Source of the DNA: a virus
DNA length: 54,472 nt
Strand: one strand, 5' to 3'
Virus record (IMG/VR): IMGVR_UViG_3300023503_000001
Coordinates: 1 to 54,472 of that record
This document shows, in pieces, positions 11,219-20,374 of this stretch. The stretch's first letter is position 1. Each line of letters starts with the position of its first letter. Made by a program: the position numbers and the translations under genes. Below the pieces are notes generated by a model. It was not told the DNA's origin and made no database searches. It was given only the letters and a program-made list of their open reading frames with translations.

Positions 11219-11305
11219 TTCGCACACGCGAAGAGAGCACCTCGCGCGAAATACTTCGCGTAGCCTCGCACGCCTTCGCATGAGATTCATTTCGCAACGT
11301 GCGAG
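11219..11305. promoter_or_regulatory. Operator-like TTCGC/GCGAA cluster upstream of the late promoter
   Basis: The cluster holds TTCGCACACGCGAA (11219-11232), CTCGCGCGAA, TTCGCG, CTCGCA, TTCGCA half-sites and TTCGCAACGTGCGAG (11291-11305). Further TGCGAG and CGCGAA elements continue to 11348, and GTGCGAAG lies just after the start region (11391-11398). The late promoter is thus flanked by these sites, as expected for a regulator-controlled switch. Confidence 0.65.
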
Positions 11306-11352
11306 AAAATATTTGAATTACGAATATTTCTGTGCGAGGCCGCGCGAAGGGG

Positions 11353-11380
11353 TTTACTTTTTTTTTCTTTGTGCTATAAT
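11353..11380 (+). promoter_or_regulatory. Rightward late promoter
   Basis: TTTACT (11353-11358), a 16-base spacer (17 if GTTTAC is taken), then TATAAT (11375-11380), 36 bases before the terminase small subunit start. It lacks the upstream conserved block of the early promoters, consistent with separate control. Confidence 0.75.
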
Positions 11381-11416
11381 AGAAAGAAGCGTGCGAAGAG
11401 AGGCGAGGAGTTTTCA

Positions 11417-11863
11417 GTGTCTGAAAATGAAACATCAAGCATAGATTGGGATATGTTATCCGATGAAGACTATGCAAGGGAGATTATCCGTCAATGGGGT
11501 AAGCCTATTCCACGTGAGTGGGACCAGCAATCTTTAACTTTTTTCAAAGCTATCGAGGATAGGTCCTTAATTGAATCGTTAGCCAAAGGCCTGACAATAA
11601 CAGAAGCGTTGAATTACTTTGGTTTGGTGCCAGAGATCTTACCGGAGTACGACGCAGTTTATTTTGTTTCTACCTTTTTGAGAGGCAGGATCAATGCAAA
11701 GCGTCAGGCTGTAGACGCTTTATTCCAAAATATGAATGTTGGGGCTGGCAATTCAGGTGTTCAAGCGTCTGTGACATACCTGAAACAGTTTGCTGATTCA
11801 TTTAAAGATACCAAAGGTATCGATAGTAATGTTAAAGCTATCAAAATAGAAGTTGTCGAATGA
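11417..11863 (+). CDS. terS: Terminase small subunit, 148 aa
   Basis: I chose the GTG at 11417 because GGCGAGGAG lies six bases upstream and the longer ATG frame would begin within the promoter. The protein is helical, with a likely DNA-binding turn (SLAKGLTITEALNYFGL) near residue 60, and a C-terminal segment ending IKIEVVE that may contact the large subunit. Its position immediately before the large terminase, with an ATGA overlap, is the main support. It should recognise the phage DNA and load it into the packaging motor. Confidence 0.85.
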   Translation: MSENETSSIDWDMLSDEDYAREIIRQWGKPIPREWDQQSLTFFKAIEDRSLIESLAKGLTITEALNYFGLVPEILPEYDAVYFVSTFLRGRINAKRQAVDALFQNMNVGAGNSGVQASVTYLKQFADSFKDTKGIDSNVKAIKIEVVE

Positions 11864-13182
11864 GTGTAGCATTAGTACAAAATGCTGGTTTCTTACCTAA
11901 GCGCCGTAAAACAGCGCCGAAGACCAGTAATGGTACACTCAAAATACAAGCTCTTAAACATCAGGCTAAAATGCTTAAGGCCAATAAGAAGTTTATGCTT
12001 CTTGTGGCTGGATATGGTTCTGGTAAGAGTCATACTTTACATTTATGCACAGTAACTGATGTTTTAGCCTATCCTGGGATTAAAATATTAATTCTGGCAC
12101 CGTCTTATGACTTGCTTAAACTTAATAACGTCCCGGGAATAGAAGAACAGCTTAATAATTATGGAATTGATTATAAATTTAATAAGTCTGACTACATTTG
12201 TTATTTGAGCAACGGCTCACAAATAATCTTTCGTAGTATGGATAATCCATCGCGGATTGTTGCATTTGAGGTTGCTCGAACTTATATTGATGAGGCTGAT
12301 GTTTTACCACTAGCCCAAATGGAAATTGCGTGGACTAAGGCATTAGGTCGTACTCGTCAAGTACTTGTAGTTGATGGAAAACAGATTGAAAATAGAGTTT
12401 GGGCATTTTCGACGCCAGAAGGCTTTAAATTCTGTTATAAGAGATGGGTGAAATTAGGTGGAAAAGAGTATGGAATGATCCAAGCTAAAACCACTGATAA
12501 TCCATTCTTGCCTTCCGACTTTGTACAAAGTTTACGAGACACATATCCAGCGCAGTTAATTGACGCCTACCTTGAAGGTAAATTTGTAAATTTAACTTCC
12601 GGTACTGTTTATTATACTTTTGATAGAGAAAAGCATAATTCTACCGAAGAACCACAACCAAAAGAGACGCTGTATATTGGAATGGACTTTAACGTAGGTA
12701 AACAAGCTGTGGTTGTGTATGTTAAAAGAGGAGAAAATTATCATGCGGTTTGGGAATTTAAAGATCTCCTCGATACTCCTCAATCTATTGAACTTATTAA
12801 AAAACGTTTTCCGGATAATACTATTGTCGTTTATCCTGACTCTACTGGGAAGCGCCGTAATACTACTAATGCGTCTACTGGAGTTAGCGACATAAGTTTG
12901 TTGAAAAAAGCTGGTTTTTTAGTTAGAGCATATTCAACAAACCCTCTAGTTAAAGACAGAGTTGCCGCTGTTAATGGTGCATTTGAAAAAGGGCGATTAT
13001 TTGTAAATACTGAGAATTGTCCTGAATTAACTGAGTGTTTAGAGCAACAAGTTTATGATGTCAATGGACGTCCCGACAAAAATTCTGGGCAAGATCACAT
13101 GAATGACGCAGCTGGTTATCCTATATGTCGTCTTTTACCAATTACAGATCGTAAAGCTTATCTTACTGTAGTTAATGTATAA
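11860..13182 (+). CDS. terL: Terminase large subunit, 440 aa
   Basis: The ATPase-nuclease motor of DNA packaging. Walker A is GYGSGKS at residues 51-57 and Walker B is TYIDEAD near 141-147. The RNase H-like nuclease domain starts with YIGMDFNVG (Asp276), has YPDSTG near 325-330 and a final DHMNDAAGY near 412-420, providing the acidic metal ligands. The length is normal for the family. It overlaps terS by four bases and shares one base of its stop with the portal start (TAATG). Confidence 0.97.
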   Translation: MSVALVQNAGFLPKRRKTAPKTSNGTLKIQALKHQAKMLKANKKFMLLVAGYGSGKSHTLHLCTVTDVLAYPGIKILILAPSYDLLKLNNVPGIEEQLNNYGIDYKFNKSDYICYLSNGSQIIFRSMDNPSRIVAFEVARTYIDEADVLPLAQMEIAWTKALGRTRQVLVVDGKQIENRVWAFSTPEGFKFCYKRWVKLGGKEYGMIQAKTTDNPFLPSDFVQSLRDTYPAQLIDAYLEGKFVNLTSGTVYYTFDREKHNSTEEPQPKETLYIGMDFNVGKQAVVVYVKRGENYHAVWEFKDLLDTPQSIELIKKRFPDNTIVVYPDSTGKRRNTTNASTGVSDISLLKKAGFLVRAYSTNPLVKDRVAAVNGAFEKGRLFVNTENCPELTECLEQQVYDVNGRPDKNSGQDHMNDAAGYPICRLLPITDRKAYLTVVNV

Positions 13183-14639
13183 TGGTTCCAGATAAATTAC
13201 AAGATAGTCTTCACAGTAGCTTTACAACAGCAACGCCGAAGTGGCGTACTGTACGTGATGCTTTGGAAGGGGAGGTAGCAATTAAGGCGGCAAATACTCG
13301 TTATTTGCCTATGCCGTCTGCAATGCTAAATGTTAATGCAAAAGCTCCATCAGAGACCATATATGGGGAAAATTTTGCATATAATGATCATGAGAATAAG
13401 CCATACGCAGCTTATAAAGCTCGTGCATTCTTTCCTGAATTAACAGATGCAACATTAAGAGGTATAGTTGGTTTAATTCAGAGAAATCCGTCAGCATATG
13501 CAGAACTTCCCGATTCTGAACTTTTACAAAAAGCTACGCCAGATGGAAAGTCTCTTCAAGAGCTTGAACTTCTGCTTAATACAGAAGTTATGAGTGTTGG
13601 ACGAGTTGGTCTTTTAGTTGATATTTTTGATAACAAATTGAAATTTGTCGTCTATAAGACTGAAGCGATCTTAAATTGGCAAACAGAAGGCACGACTGAA
13701 GACATTAGATTCACTGGCGTATTATTACAAGAAGAATCAACTAAAGCTAATTTTTGGGATCAAAGTGCCTCAAAAGACGTTAAATTACTTCTTTTCTTAG
13801 ATGAAAAAGGTATTTATACAGTAGCTCGTTACGAGGATAACAAGCTTGTTAAGATTATTCAGCCTTCACATTTAGGTAAAACACTTAATTTTATACCTTT
13901 TATAACTATTGGTACTTTAGATTTAACGCCTGATATTGATAACCCTCCTATGTGGCCTCTGGCCAATCTTTCTGTAAAAATTTACCAAGCTTCAGCCGAT
14001 TTGCGCAATGCGCAGTATATGTCATGTAATCCTACATTAACTCTTTCTGGGGTTGATCAAGATCAACTTCCTTCTGCTTTAGGCAGTAACATTGTTTTAG
14101 CTTTACCTGATCCAATGGCTAAAGCGTATTATCCTAAAACAGATACTACTGCCTTAGACCATGTTCGTTTATATATAAAAGATCTGGAACAAGAGGCAAT
14201 TAAGTTAGGAGCTAATTTATTAGGCCATTCTGGTAACTTAGCAGAATCGGGTGAAGCCATCAGACTTCGACAGTCTATGGCTGCTGCTACAGTAGCTTCT
14301 GTCGTAGCTACAACTGGTAAAGGTCTTTTAAGAGGTCTTAAATTTATCGCTGAATGGCTCGGAGCCAATAATGAACCTTCTGTGAAGGTTAATAAAGAAT
14401 TCTCTAGCTTCCAGATGACAGCAAATGAGCAAATTGCTCTTGTACAGTCTTGGCAAGCTGGTGCACTCAGCTCTCTTACTATGCTCGAAAACTTCAGACG
14501 CGCAGGTATGCTTCAAGAAGGTGAAGATCCCACGGTCGAACTTGAACGTTTGCAAAATGATGTTTATCGGGAAAAACTTTTACAAGAGAGATTACAAGGT
14601 AAGGACATAAGTCCTCAATTTGATAAACGTATTAAATAA
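13182..14639 (+). CDS. Portal protein, DUF4055 type, 485 aa
   Basis: It forms the ring at the capsid vertex through which DNA passes. The segment KPYAAYKARAFFPELTDATL, then RGIVGLIQRNPSAYAELP, and the following helical region are typical of DUF4055 portals. A long C-terminal region includes an Ala-rich helix (RQSMAAATVASVVATTGKGL) that would line the stem. Its position between terminase and scaffold supports the call. The start is fixed by the TAATG overlap with terL. Confidence 0.9.
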   Translation: MVPDKLQDSLHSSFTTATPKWRTVRDALEGEVAIKAANTRYLPMPSAMLNVNAKAPSETIYGENFAYNDHENKPYAAYKARAFFPELTDATLRGIVGLIQRNPSAYAELPDSELLQKATPDGKSLQELELLLNTEVMSVGRVGLLVDIFDNKLKFVVYKTEAILNWQTEGTTEDIRFTGVLLQEESTKANFWDQSASKDVKLLLFLDEKGIYTVARYEDNKLVKIIQPSHLGKTLNFIPFITIGTLDLTPDIDNPPMWPLANLSVKIYQASADLRNAQYMSCNPTLTLSGVDQDQLPSALGSNIVLALPDPMAKAYYPKTDTTALDHVRLYIKDLEQEAIKLGANLLGHSGNLAESGEAIRLRQSMAAATVASVVATTGKGLLRGLKFIAEWLGANNEPSVKVNKEFSSFQMTANEQIALVQSWQAGALSSLTMLENFRRAGMLQEGEDPTVELERLQNDVYREKLLQERLQGKDISPQFDKRIK

Positions 14640-14655
14640 TCCTGTGGAGAAAGAA

Positions 14656-15444
14656 ATGAAAGTCTGTGACAAAGTAAATTACCGTGTTTATGCTTTTGAT
14701 GGCAATAATGACATCGAAAAGAAGTTAAAAGAATTACAAGAGGCTCAAGCTGCATTACAAGAACGAGACGCAGAAATTGAGCGTTTACGTAATCATTCTC
14801 AAAAAATCCTAGATGAAAAGAAAAAATTACAAAAGCAATATGAAGGTCTTGGTGATCCAGAGCATGTAAAACAAATTCTTGCACAATTTGAGAATGATGA
14901 AGATGCAAAGCTCGTCGCTGAGGGTAAATTTAAGGATGTTCTAAAGAAACATACTGAACGACTTTCTTTAGAATATAAAAGTCAGCTTGACGAATTAAGT
15001 AAACAATTAAAAGAATTAGAAGAGGCAAAAACAAAATTTGAAGGGCTTTATCATGAATCAGAGGCAGGGCATGCCGTTAGCGCAGCCGCTATAAAAGCAG
15101 GTATCCGTGATACCGCTATTGAAGACGTGCTTATGCGTGCAAAAGGCGTGTTCCGTGTCTCTGAGGATGGTAAGCTTGAAGCTCGTGATAAAGAAGGTAA
15201 TTTAGTTACTGTTGAAAATAAACCATTAACTCCTGAGTTATTTGTGCAGCAACTAAAAGAAAAATATCCGCATTATTGGCCTGAAAGCCAAGGTGCTGGT
15301 GCATCCGGAGGTTCCGGCGAAACAGTTAAAGATAATCCTTTTAAGAAAGGTTCATCTTTTAACTTAACTAAGCAAGCATTACTTCGTAAAAATGATCCAG
15401 AACTTGCTAAAAAATTGGAGCAAGAAGCTAATGCTGCCGCTTAA
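14656..15444 (+). CDS. Capsid scaffolding protein, 262 aa
   Basis: I chose the ATG at 14656 because GTGGAGAAAG precedes it. The earlier in-frame Met lies inside the portal gene without a ribosome site. Residues about 15-140 form a long charged coiled-coil rich in Lys, Glu, Leu and Gln. The C-terminal third has a Gly-rich linker (GAGASGGSGE) and a basic helical tail that could bind the coat protein. Such proteins template the prohead and then leave. Position directly before the major capsid gene supports the role. Confidence 0.85.
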   Translation: MKVCDKVNYRVYAFDGNNDIEKKLKELQEAQAALQERDAEIERLRNHSQKILDEKKKLQKQYEGLGDPEHVKQILAQFENDEDAKLVAEGKFKDVLKKHTERLSLEYKSQLDELSKQLKELEEAKTKFEGLYHESEAGHAVSAAAIKAGIRDTAIEDVLMRAKGVFRVSEDGKLEARDKEGNLVTVENKPLTPELFVQQLKEKYPHYWPESQGAGASGGSGETVKDNPFKKGSSFNLTKQALLRKNDPELAKKLEQEANAAA

Positions 15445-15508
15445 AACTTTAATTTTAAACGCTAGTTGTACTAGTGGTAAATCATAACTTTTAATTAGGA
15501 GAAAAATT

Positions 15509-16519
15509 ATGGCCGTAGTTCAATTGGCTGATATTTACGAACCTATTACATTTAATCAAGGTGTACAAGAGGCCGCCACTGAGCGAAATGTCTTTATTCA
15601 ATCTGGTGTCGTAGTCGATGACCCACGTTTGTCGGCTATGGCAAGCTCGGGTGGCACTACTGGTGACATTCCGTTCTTCTTTGGGCTGACTAATGACGAA
15701 CCAGATTATACGTCTGATGACCCGGCCGTTACGTCTACTCCGGCAAAAATCAGTGGCACCAAACAAATTTGGCGCCTTGCTAATATGCACAAGTCGTGGT
15801 CGACCATGGATTTGGCCCGAGAACTTGCCTTGGCAGATCCGCTGGGTGCTATTATTTCTCGCATTGGTCATTACTGGTCCACTGCTTATCAGCGCCGCGT
15901 TATTCAATCTGCTTTAGGTCTTTTGAACGACAGTGTCGCAAATCATGGGGGTGATTTACTCTTCAGTGTGGCCACAGACGACCCCGCCGCCGTTACGGCA
16001 GCAGAGCGAATTTCCGCAGATGCGGTTATTTCTGCTGCTGCAACGATGGGCGACGCTGCGAGTCAATTAAGTGTTATTGCAATGCATTCTGTTGTATATA
16101 ACACTTTACAACGTAATGACCTTATTACCTTCCGGCCGACCTCTGTTCAAGATATTAAAATTCCTACTTATCTTGGTTATGATGTTATTGTTGATGATGC
16201 CCTGCCGGCTGTGGCTGGAATTAATCGCATTACTTATACTACAATCCTGTTTAGCCGTGGTGTTACCGGGATGGGTAGCGGTAAAGTTATTGTTCCTTCT
16301 GAAATTGAGCGTTCAGCTTCCGCTGGTAATGGCGGCGGCCAAGACATTATTCATACTCGTAAGAGTGTAATTCTTCATCCGGCTGGTTATGCTTGGCAAG
16401 AAGCGGCAGTCGCAGGACAGTCTCCTACCGAGGCTGAACTCGCTAATGCTCTGAACTGGGCCCGAGTTTATCAAGACCGGAAGAATATCGGTATTGCATT
16501 TTTACAAACTAACGGCTAA
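15509..16519 (+). CDS. Major capsid protein, 336 aa
   Basis: The shell subunit, probably HK97-fold. AGGAG lies nine bases before the ATG. Codon use is richer in G and C than the flanking genes, as expected for the most abundant protein. Recognisable features are an N-terminal ELADIY-like start (VVQLADIYEPITFNQGVQEA), a middle with LADPLGAIISRIGHYWSTAY (spine helix region) and a C-terminal domain with YLGYDVIVDDALP and HPAGYAWQEA. It is followed by a weak terminator hairpin, which would favour its production over downstream genes. Confidence 0.92.
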   Translation: MAVVQLADIYEPITFNQGVQEAATERNVFIQSGVVVDDPRLSAMASSGGTTGDIPFFFGLTNDEPDYTSDDPAVTSTPAKISGTKQIWRLANMHKSWSTMDLARELALADPLGAIISRIGHYWSTAYQRRVIQSALGLLNDSVANHGGDLLFSVATDDPAAVTAAERISADAVISAAATMGDAASQLSVIAMHSVVYNTLQRNDLITFRPTSVQDIKIPTYLGYDVIVDDALPAVAGINRITYTTILFSRGVTGMGSGKVIVPSEIERSASAGNGGGQDIIHTRKSVILHPAGYAWQEAAVAGQSPTEAELANALNWARVYQDRKNIGIAFLQTNG

Positions 16520-16530
16520 TTTTCATGGTG

Positions 16531-16550
16531 AGGCCAAGGATGGCCTTTTT
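16531..16550 (+). terminator. Weak attenuator after the capsid gene
   Basis: The stem AGGCC/GGCCT with loop AAGGAT is followed by TTTTT. Five pairs only, so partial termination is likely. Confidence 0.6.
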
Positions 16551-16561
16551 AGGAGGTTATT

Positions 16562-16861
16562 ATGACAGAGCAACAGAAAAAAGTTACTGAAGCTTCGAAG
16601 GAGCAAACAGAAAAACAAGTTGAGGAACAAAAAACCACGAAAAATGATTATGAAAAAGCAGTAGAAGAAATGAAAAAACTGAAAGCTATTTATGAGGAAG
16701 CAAAACAAAAAGTAGCTAATTTATATGCTTCTTTTGCTCAACCGAAACAGGCATCTCTTCAAGAATGCATTAAAAAAGAACATGCAAATCGGAAAAAGGA
16801 GATTGAGCAGAAATTGAAGCAACAAGAGTTAATTACAAAGGCGTTAGGTTCTAATGACTAA
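16562..16861 (+). CDS. Coiled-coil protein, 99 aa
   Basis: A strong AGGAGG precedes the ATG. The whole protein is charged helix, extremely rich in Lys, Glu and Gln (EQQKKVTEASKEQTEKQVEE), with a short break around PKQASLQEC. It overlaps the following membrane-protein gene by eight bases. Possible roles are head decoration, a second scaffold or a head-tail adaptor chaperone. No family is recognised. Confidence 0.7.
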   Translation: MTEQQKKVTEASKEQTEKQVEEQKTTKNDYEKAVEEMKKLKAIYEEAKQKVANLYASFAQPKQASLQECIKKEHANRKKEIEQKLKQQELITKALGSND

Positions 16862-17072
16862 TGAAACAGACTCTAAAAATACTAATCATGTTTTAGGAAC
16901 AAGAATCCTCGAAGTAATTATTGCGGCAGCAATTATTGGTTTAATGAATATGTATGCTTCTTCTTACGCTTTAAACGAGCGTTTTGAAGTAATTAAAGCT
17001 CAGATAGAAGACATAAAAACAACATTAAACCAATTAAAAAATGATTTTTATGTTCCTCGTTTTAGGAAGTAA
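16854..17072 (+). CDS. Membrane-anchored protein, 72 aa
   Basis: The protein has a short polar start, one transmembrane helix (about residues 18-36: ILEVIIAAAIIGLMNMYASS) and a coiled-coil tail (ERFEVIKAQIEDIKTTLNQL). The layout resembles small XhlA-like or holin-associated phage proteins, but a single-pass anchored protein inside the head operon is unusual. The gene overlaps its upstream neighbour, indicating coupling. The function is not established. Confidence 0.65.
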   Translation: MTNETDSKNTNHVLGTRILEVIIAAAIIGLMNMYASSYALNERFEVIKAQIEDIKTTLNQLKNDFYVPRFRK

Positions 17073-17077
17073 ATAAT

Positions 17078-18889
17078 ATGACAGCACAACAAGATCCTAA
17101 TTTAGGTCTTTTCTATGGTTGGGCCTTAATGGAAGATAATTGGAATCAAGGTATGGATTCCAATTTGAAAAAATTAGGTTCTTTAGTACAACTTTCTGTT
17201 AAGTCTCGCCAATTAACTTCTGAACCTGCCTCTCCTGTAGAAGGTGATCGTTATATTGTAGCCTCTCCTGCTTCTGGAGCTTGGACTTCTCAGGAAAATA
17301 ATCTTGCTGTTTACATTAATGGGACTTGGGAGTTTCATACTCCTAAAGTAGGCTGGCACGCAGATGTTCAAGATGAATTGGTAACAATTCGCTATAATGG
17401 GACTTCTTGGCAAGTAGCTTTTGCTACTTATGTGAAAAATAATTTTAGTGCCACAGTAGATCCTACCACAACAAATGATTCTTCACAAGGTTATGCCTTA
17501 AATAGCACATGGGTCAATACCACGACTTCAGAAGTTTTCAGGTGTATTGACGCCACAGTAAATGCGGCTGTTTGGATAAAAACATCCCTCACAATCGATG
17601 AATTAGGCGCAGTTGCGGTAGAAGATGTTGTACCGGTATCTAAAGGTGGTACAGGTTCTACAACGCCGTCAGCAGCAAGAGCGGCTTTAGGAGCTGCTTC
17701 ACTAGACGCGAATGGCGAAGTTGTCGAATTTCCAGCTGTTTTACGTACATTAGCTGGTAATATAAATGATCCACTTGTTCATATTCCTTTTAGACGTGCT
17801 AATGATGAATTACGTTTGTCAGGTATGCAAACGTTTACTAGGGCATCTACCGCGACTTATGTTGACCCAGTAGATGGACTGATAAAGACAGCACAAAATG
17901 ATGCACCACGTTTTGAGAAGATGGCGGATGGTGGTGTTGGGATTCTGCTGGAAGGTTCGAGTACGAATCTGCTTTTGCATAGTGAATCATTTGATGATGC
18001 TACGTGGGCAAAGACTGGTATCGCAGTCACACCGGATGTGGTTGTTGGGCCAGATGGGAATACAACTGCTGACAAGATTAATGCCAATGCGGCGGACAGT
18101 TACATGAATCAGATCGCTACGCTAACACCTGGAGATACAGTGACGTTCTCCGTGTGGCTACGGAGTGTTACTGGTGACATAACACTGAACATCCGAATTG
18201 TAAAGGACGGCGCCGGATTTGTTGCGAATACGGTTACCCTAACAACCGAGTGGCAGAGGGTGAGTGTAACTGGCATTGTGCCCTCTGGCGGAACAACCTA
18301 CGGAGTAAGGATAGGCGGAGGTAACACATTCTCAACTGGCGAAAGCATCTACGCATGGGGCGCCCAACTCGAAGCTCTCCCCTTCGCCTCCTCCTACATC
18401 CCCACCACCACGGCACCGGTGACGCGGGCAGTGGATCACCTAGCAATAGTATTGGCAGGTAACAGACCTGGATATGCTGATGACTACACATTTGTTGTTG
18501 ATTACGACAAGCTAGGAAATCCATCTCTAGGGGATAGTAGCCGATTAATAACACCCGATTTCGCCAGTCAAGCCTCTGTATTTCACACAGGAAACGGTAA
18601 TAATTTATCTACATACTACAACTTCTATCATACGACAACGAGTAGTACTTTCATACCTCATGTTACTCATAGGGTCGTTGTTCGTGTGCGTGGTAAAAAT
18701 GTTAGTATTTGGCGCAATGGAGTAGTAGAGTACTCAGAATCACCTATTGATACAAGTATAACACAGCAAGGCGGCAGCACGATATACATAGGTGCAGATA
18801 GACTTGGCATTCAACCTCTATATGGCCACATCCGTAGCCTACGCATCTACGACCGCGCACTCACTGATGTTGAAATAATGGCAGCATAA
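17078..18889 (+). CDS. Receptor-binding or fibre-like protein with DUF2793 start, 603 aa
   Basis: Residues about 5-115 match the DUF2793 pattern (PNLGLFYGWALMEDNWNQGM, then SPVEGDRYIV and GWHADVQDEL). A VPVSKGGTGSTTPSAARAAL segment follows near 185-205, as in many tail fibres. The C-terminal 370 residues are beta-rich, carbohydrate-binding-like modules (NLLLHSESFDDATWAKTG; GAQLEALPFASSYIPTTT; RSLRIYDRALTDVEI). From about 17820 to 18470 the DNA is more GC-rich than its surroundings, suggesting a swapped adhesin. Its position between the head genes and the connectors, away from the tail tip, is uncommon. Confidence 0.8.
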   Translation: MTAQQDPNLGLFYGWALMEDNWNQGMDSNLKKLGSLVQLSVKSRQLTSEPASPVEGDRYIVASPASGAWTSQENNLAVYINGTWEFHTPKVGWHADVQDELVTIRYNGTSWQVAFATYVKNNFSATVDPTTTNDSSQGYALNSTWVNTTTSEVFRCIDATVNAAVWIKTSLTIDELGAVAVEDVVPVSKGGTGSTTPSAARAALGAASLDANGEVVEFPAVLRTLAGNINDPLVHIPFRRANDELRLSGMQTFTRASTATYVDPVDGLIKTAQNDAPRFEKMADGGVGILLEGSSTNLLLHSESFDDATWAKTGIAVTPDVVVGPDGNTTADKINANAADSYMNQIATLTPGDTVTFSVWLRSVTGDITLNIRIVKDGAGFVANTVTLTTEWQRVSVTGIVPSGGTTYGVRIGGGNTFSTGESIYAWGAQLEALPFASSYIPTTTAPVTRAVDHLAIVLAGNRPGYADDYTFVVDYDKLGNPSLGDSSRLITPDFASQASVFHTGNGNNLSTYYNFYHTTTSSTFIPHVTHRVVVRVRGKNVSIWRNGVVEYSESPIDTSITQQGGSTIYIGADRLGIQPLYGHIRSLRIYDRALTDVEIMAA

Positions 18890-18903
18890 TTAGGGAGATA
18901 ACA

Positions 18904-19290
18904 ATGTATTACGATTTAATTACTTATTGTTCTGATACAACTGCACTACTCACTGAAGTTGAACAACTAGCACCAGATTATCTTATTAAGGATGAAAATG
19001 GTAACTCTATAGGGTTTGCAATTAATAAAACACCTACAATACGTAATAGTACAGAAACTTTAGCTGTTGTTCGTGTTAATGATGATGAATTAGCAGTTAT
19101 AAAATCGTTAACTTCATTAAACGTTTTAGCCGAAGTACCAGCTGGTGGAAACTTATTAGCCTCGATGTTAGCATCAAATAAAGCAATTTATGATAAGGTG
19201 TATCTAAGAACCCCGATTGATATATTCGACGATCAAGGTAATGTAGTTGGGCAACAGACCCCACCAGAATTAATAGGAGCATTTGCATGA
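18904..19290 (+). CDS. Hypothetical protein, 128 aa, fibre-associated
   Basis: A TTAGGGAG site precedes the ATG. It is a mixed alpha/beta protein (YYDLITYCSDTTALLTEVEQ start) with a central VVRVNDDELAVIKSLTSLN segment and an acidic C-terminal tail. It directly follows the receptor-binding-like gene and overlaps the next gene by four bases. An assembly chaperone or accessory fibre protein is possible from position, but I recognise no family. Confidence 0.65.
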   Translation: MYYDLITYCSDTTALLTEVEQLAPDYLIKDENGNSIGFAINKTPTIRNSTETLAVVRVNDDELAVIKSLTSLNVLAEVPAGGNLLASMLASNKAIYDKVYLRTPIDIFDDQGNVVGQQTPPELIGAFA

Positions 19291-19595
19291 TTTGGTTTTT
19301 ATTTGTTTTATTTGTACTATTGCAAATAGCAGACGTAGTTACAACACGTATTATCTTAAATCATGGTGGAAAAGAACTAAACCCAATTATGGCTTATGTT
19401 CTAAATAAGGCAGGATTTAAAGGTCTTATTTTAGTTAAGTTAATCGGTATATTTATTATTTTTATAACGATATATCTTAGTATGACTTATTCTCTTAATA
19501 TTTTATGGTTTTTAAGCTCTATTTGTTTAGTTTATTTTGCTGTTGTTCTTTTTAATTTAATAACTTTATTTAAAAAAATTGATCCAATCTTTTAA
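19287..19595 (+). CDS. DUF5658-like membrane protein, 102 aa
   Basis: Three hydrophobic helices are visible. The sequence LLQIADVVTTRIILNHGGKE followed by LNPIMAYVLNKAGFKG matches the DUF5658 pattern (Q-x2-D-x2-TT, GG-x-E-x-NP). The family is found in bacteria and phages and has no firmly known role. The ATGA overlap with the upstream gene indicates coupling. It is odd to find an integral membrane protein between the fibre and connector genes. Confidence 0.75.
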   Translation: MIWFLFVLFVLLQIADVVTTRIILNHGGKELNPIMAYVLNKAGFKGLILVKLIGIFIIFITIYLSMTYSLNILWFLSSICLVYFAVVLFNLITLFKKIDPIF

Positions 19596-19610
19596 GTAGA
19601 GAAATTAATT

Positions 19611-20021
19611 ATGGTCGCCCTGACTACAGAACAAGCATATGCGACGGTCACAGATGCAGATCTTTATTTTAGTACAAATAGTGTATGGTCTGCATTGACC
19701 ACTGAGCAAAAAACTGATGCTCTTTTATGGGGGCGCTATTGGATTGATATCACTTACGATTGTAGTGCACTTACAGATACAACTAGAGAATTAGTAATCT
19801 CTAATTGTCTACTTGCTTTAGATTATGTCGAGCAGGGTGACCTATTTTTTGCAAATGATTCAACAATAAAAAAAGAACGAATTAAAGCTGGCTCGGTAGA
19901 GACAGAAACAGAATATTTAAGCGGAGCTAAACAATTACCTAATTCTGCTGTGAAAGTTTTTGCATTACTTTCGTCTATTTGTCCTAAAAAACAAACAATT
20001 AATTTTATAGGTAGAGCATGA
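19611..20021 (+). CDS. Head-tail connector, DnaT-like/gp6-like, 136 aa
   Basis: A helical protein with the pattern T-x-ADLYFSTNSVWSALTTEQK, then LLWGRYWID, a central helix with LAL-DYVEQGD, and a C-terminal segment with VKVFALLSSICPKK. This matches the phage proteins often annotated as DnaT-like ssDNA-binding, which occupy the head-tail connector slot. Its position before the stopper and tail-completion genes supports the connector role over DNA binding. It overlaps the next gene by four bases. Confidence 0.75.
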   Translation: MVALTTEQAYATVTDADLYFSTNSVWSALTTEQKTDALLWGRYWIDITYDCSALTDTTRELVISNCLLALDYVEQGDLFFANDSTIKKERIKAGSVETETEYLSGAKQLPNSAVKVFALLSSICPKKQTINFIGRA

Positions 20022-20374
20022 GTTTACGTACAAAACTTACATCGAAAATAAAAAAAGGTTTCGATAAATTAGACGATATTATATTAAATATAGTTTATAT
20101 TGATGTTAATGAGGTTTTTTCACCTATTACAAATACGGTGAATTTAACTGAAACACCTTATTCAACAAAAGGTATACGTTTAGATAAGCTAGAAAAAGAT
20201 ATTAAAGATCGGCCAGACGCTGATCGATATATCTACTTTTTAATTTTACAGGATGATTTACTTATCAATCCAAAAGAAGGTAGTATACTTAATGTAGAAG
20301 GTATTCGTTACACTATTATTGATATATCTTCAGATCCAGCTAGTATTTCATGGGAATTTAAATGCCAAGAGTAG
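20018..20374 (+). CDS. Head closure (stopper-like) protein, 118 aa
   Basis: The N-terminal helix SLRTKLTSKIKKGFDKLDDI is followed by a beta-rich domain (FLILQDDLLINPKEGSILNV, EGIRYTIIDIS). This is the usual pattern of gp16-type stoppers that close the portal channel after packaging. Length and operon position fit. Sequence similarity alone is too weak to be sure. Confidence 0.65.
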   Translation: MSLRTKLTSKIKKGFDKLDDIILNIVYIDVNEVFSPITNTVNLTETPYSTKGIRLDKLEKDIKDRPDADRYIYFLILQDDLLINPKEGSILNVEGIRYTIIDISSDPASISWEFKCQE

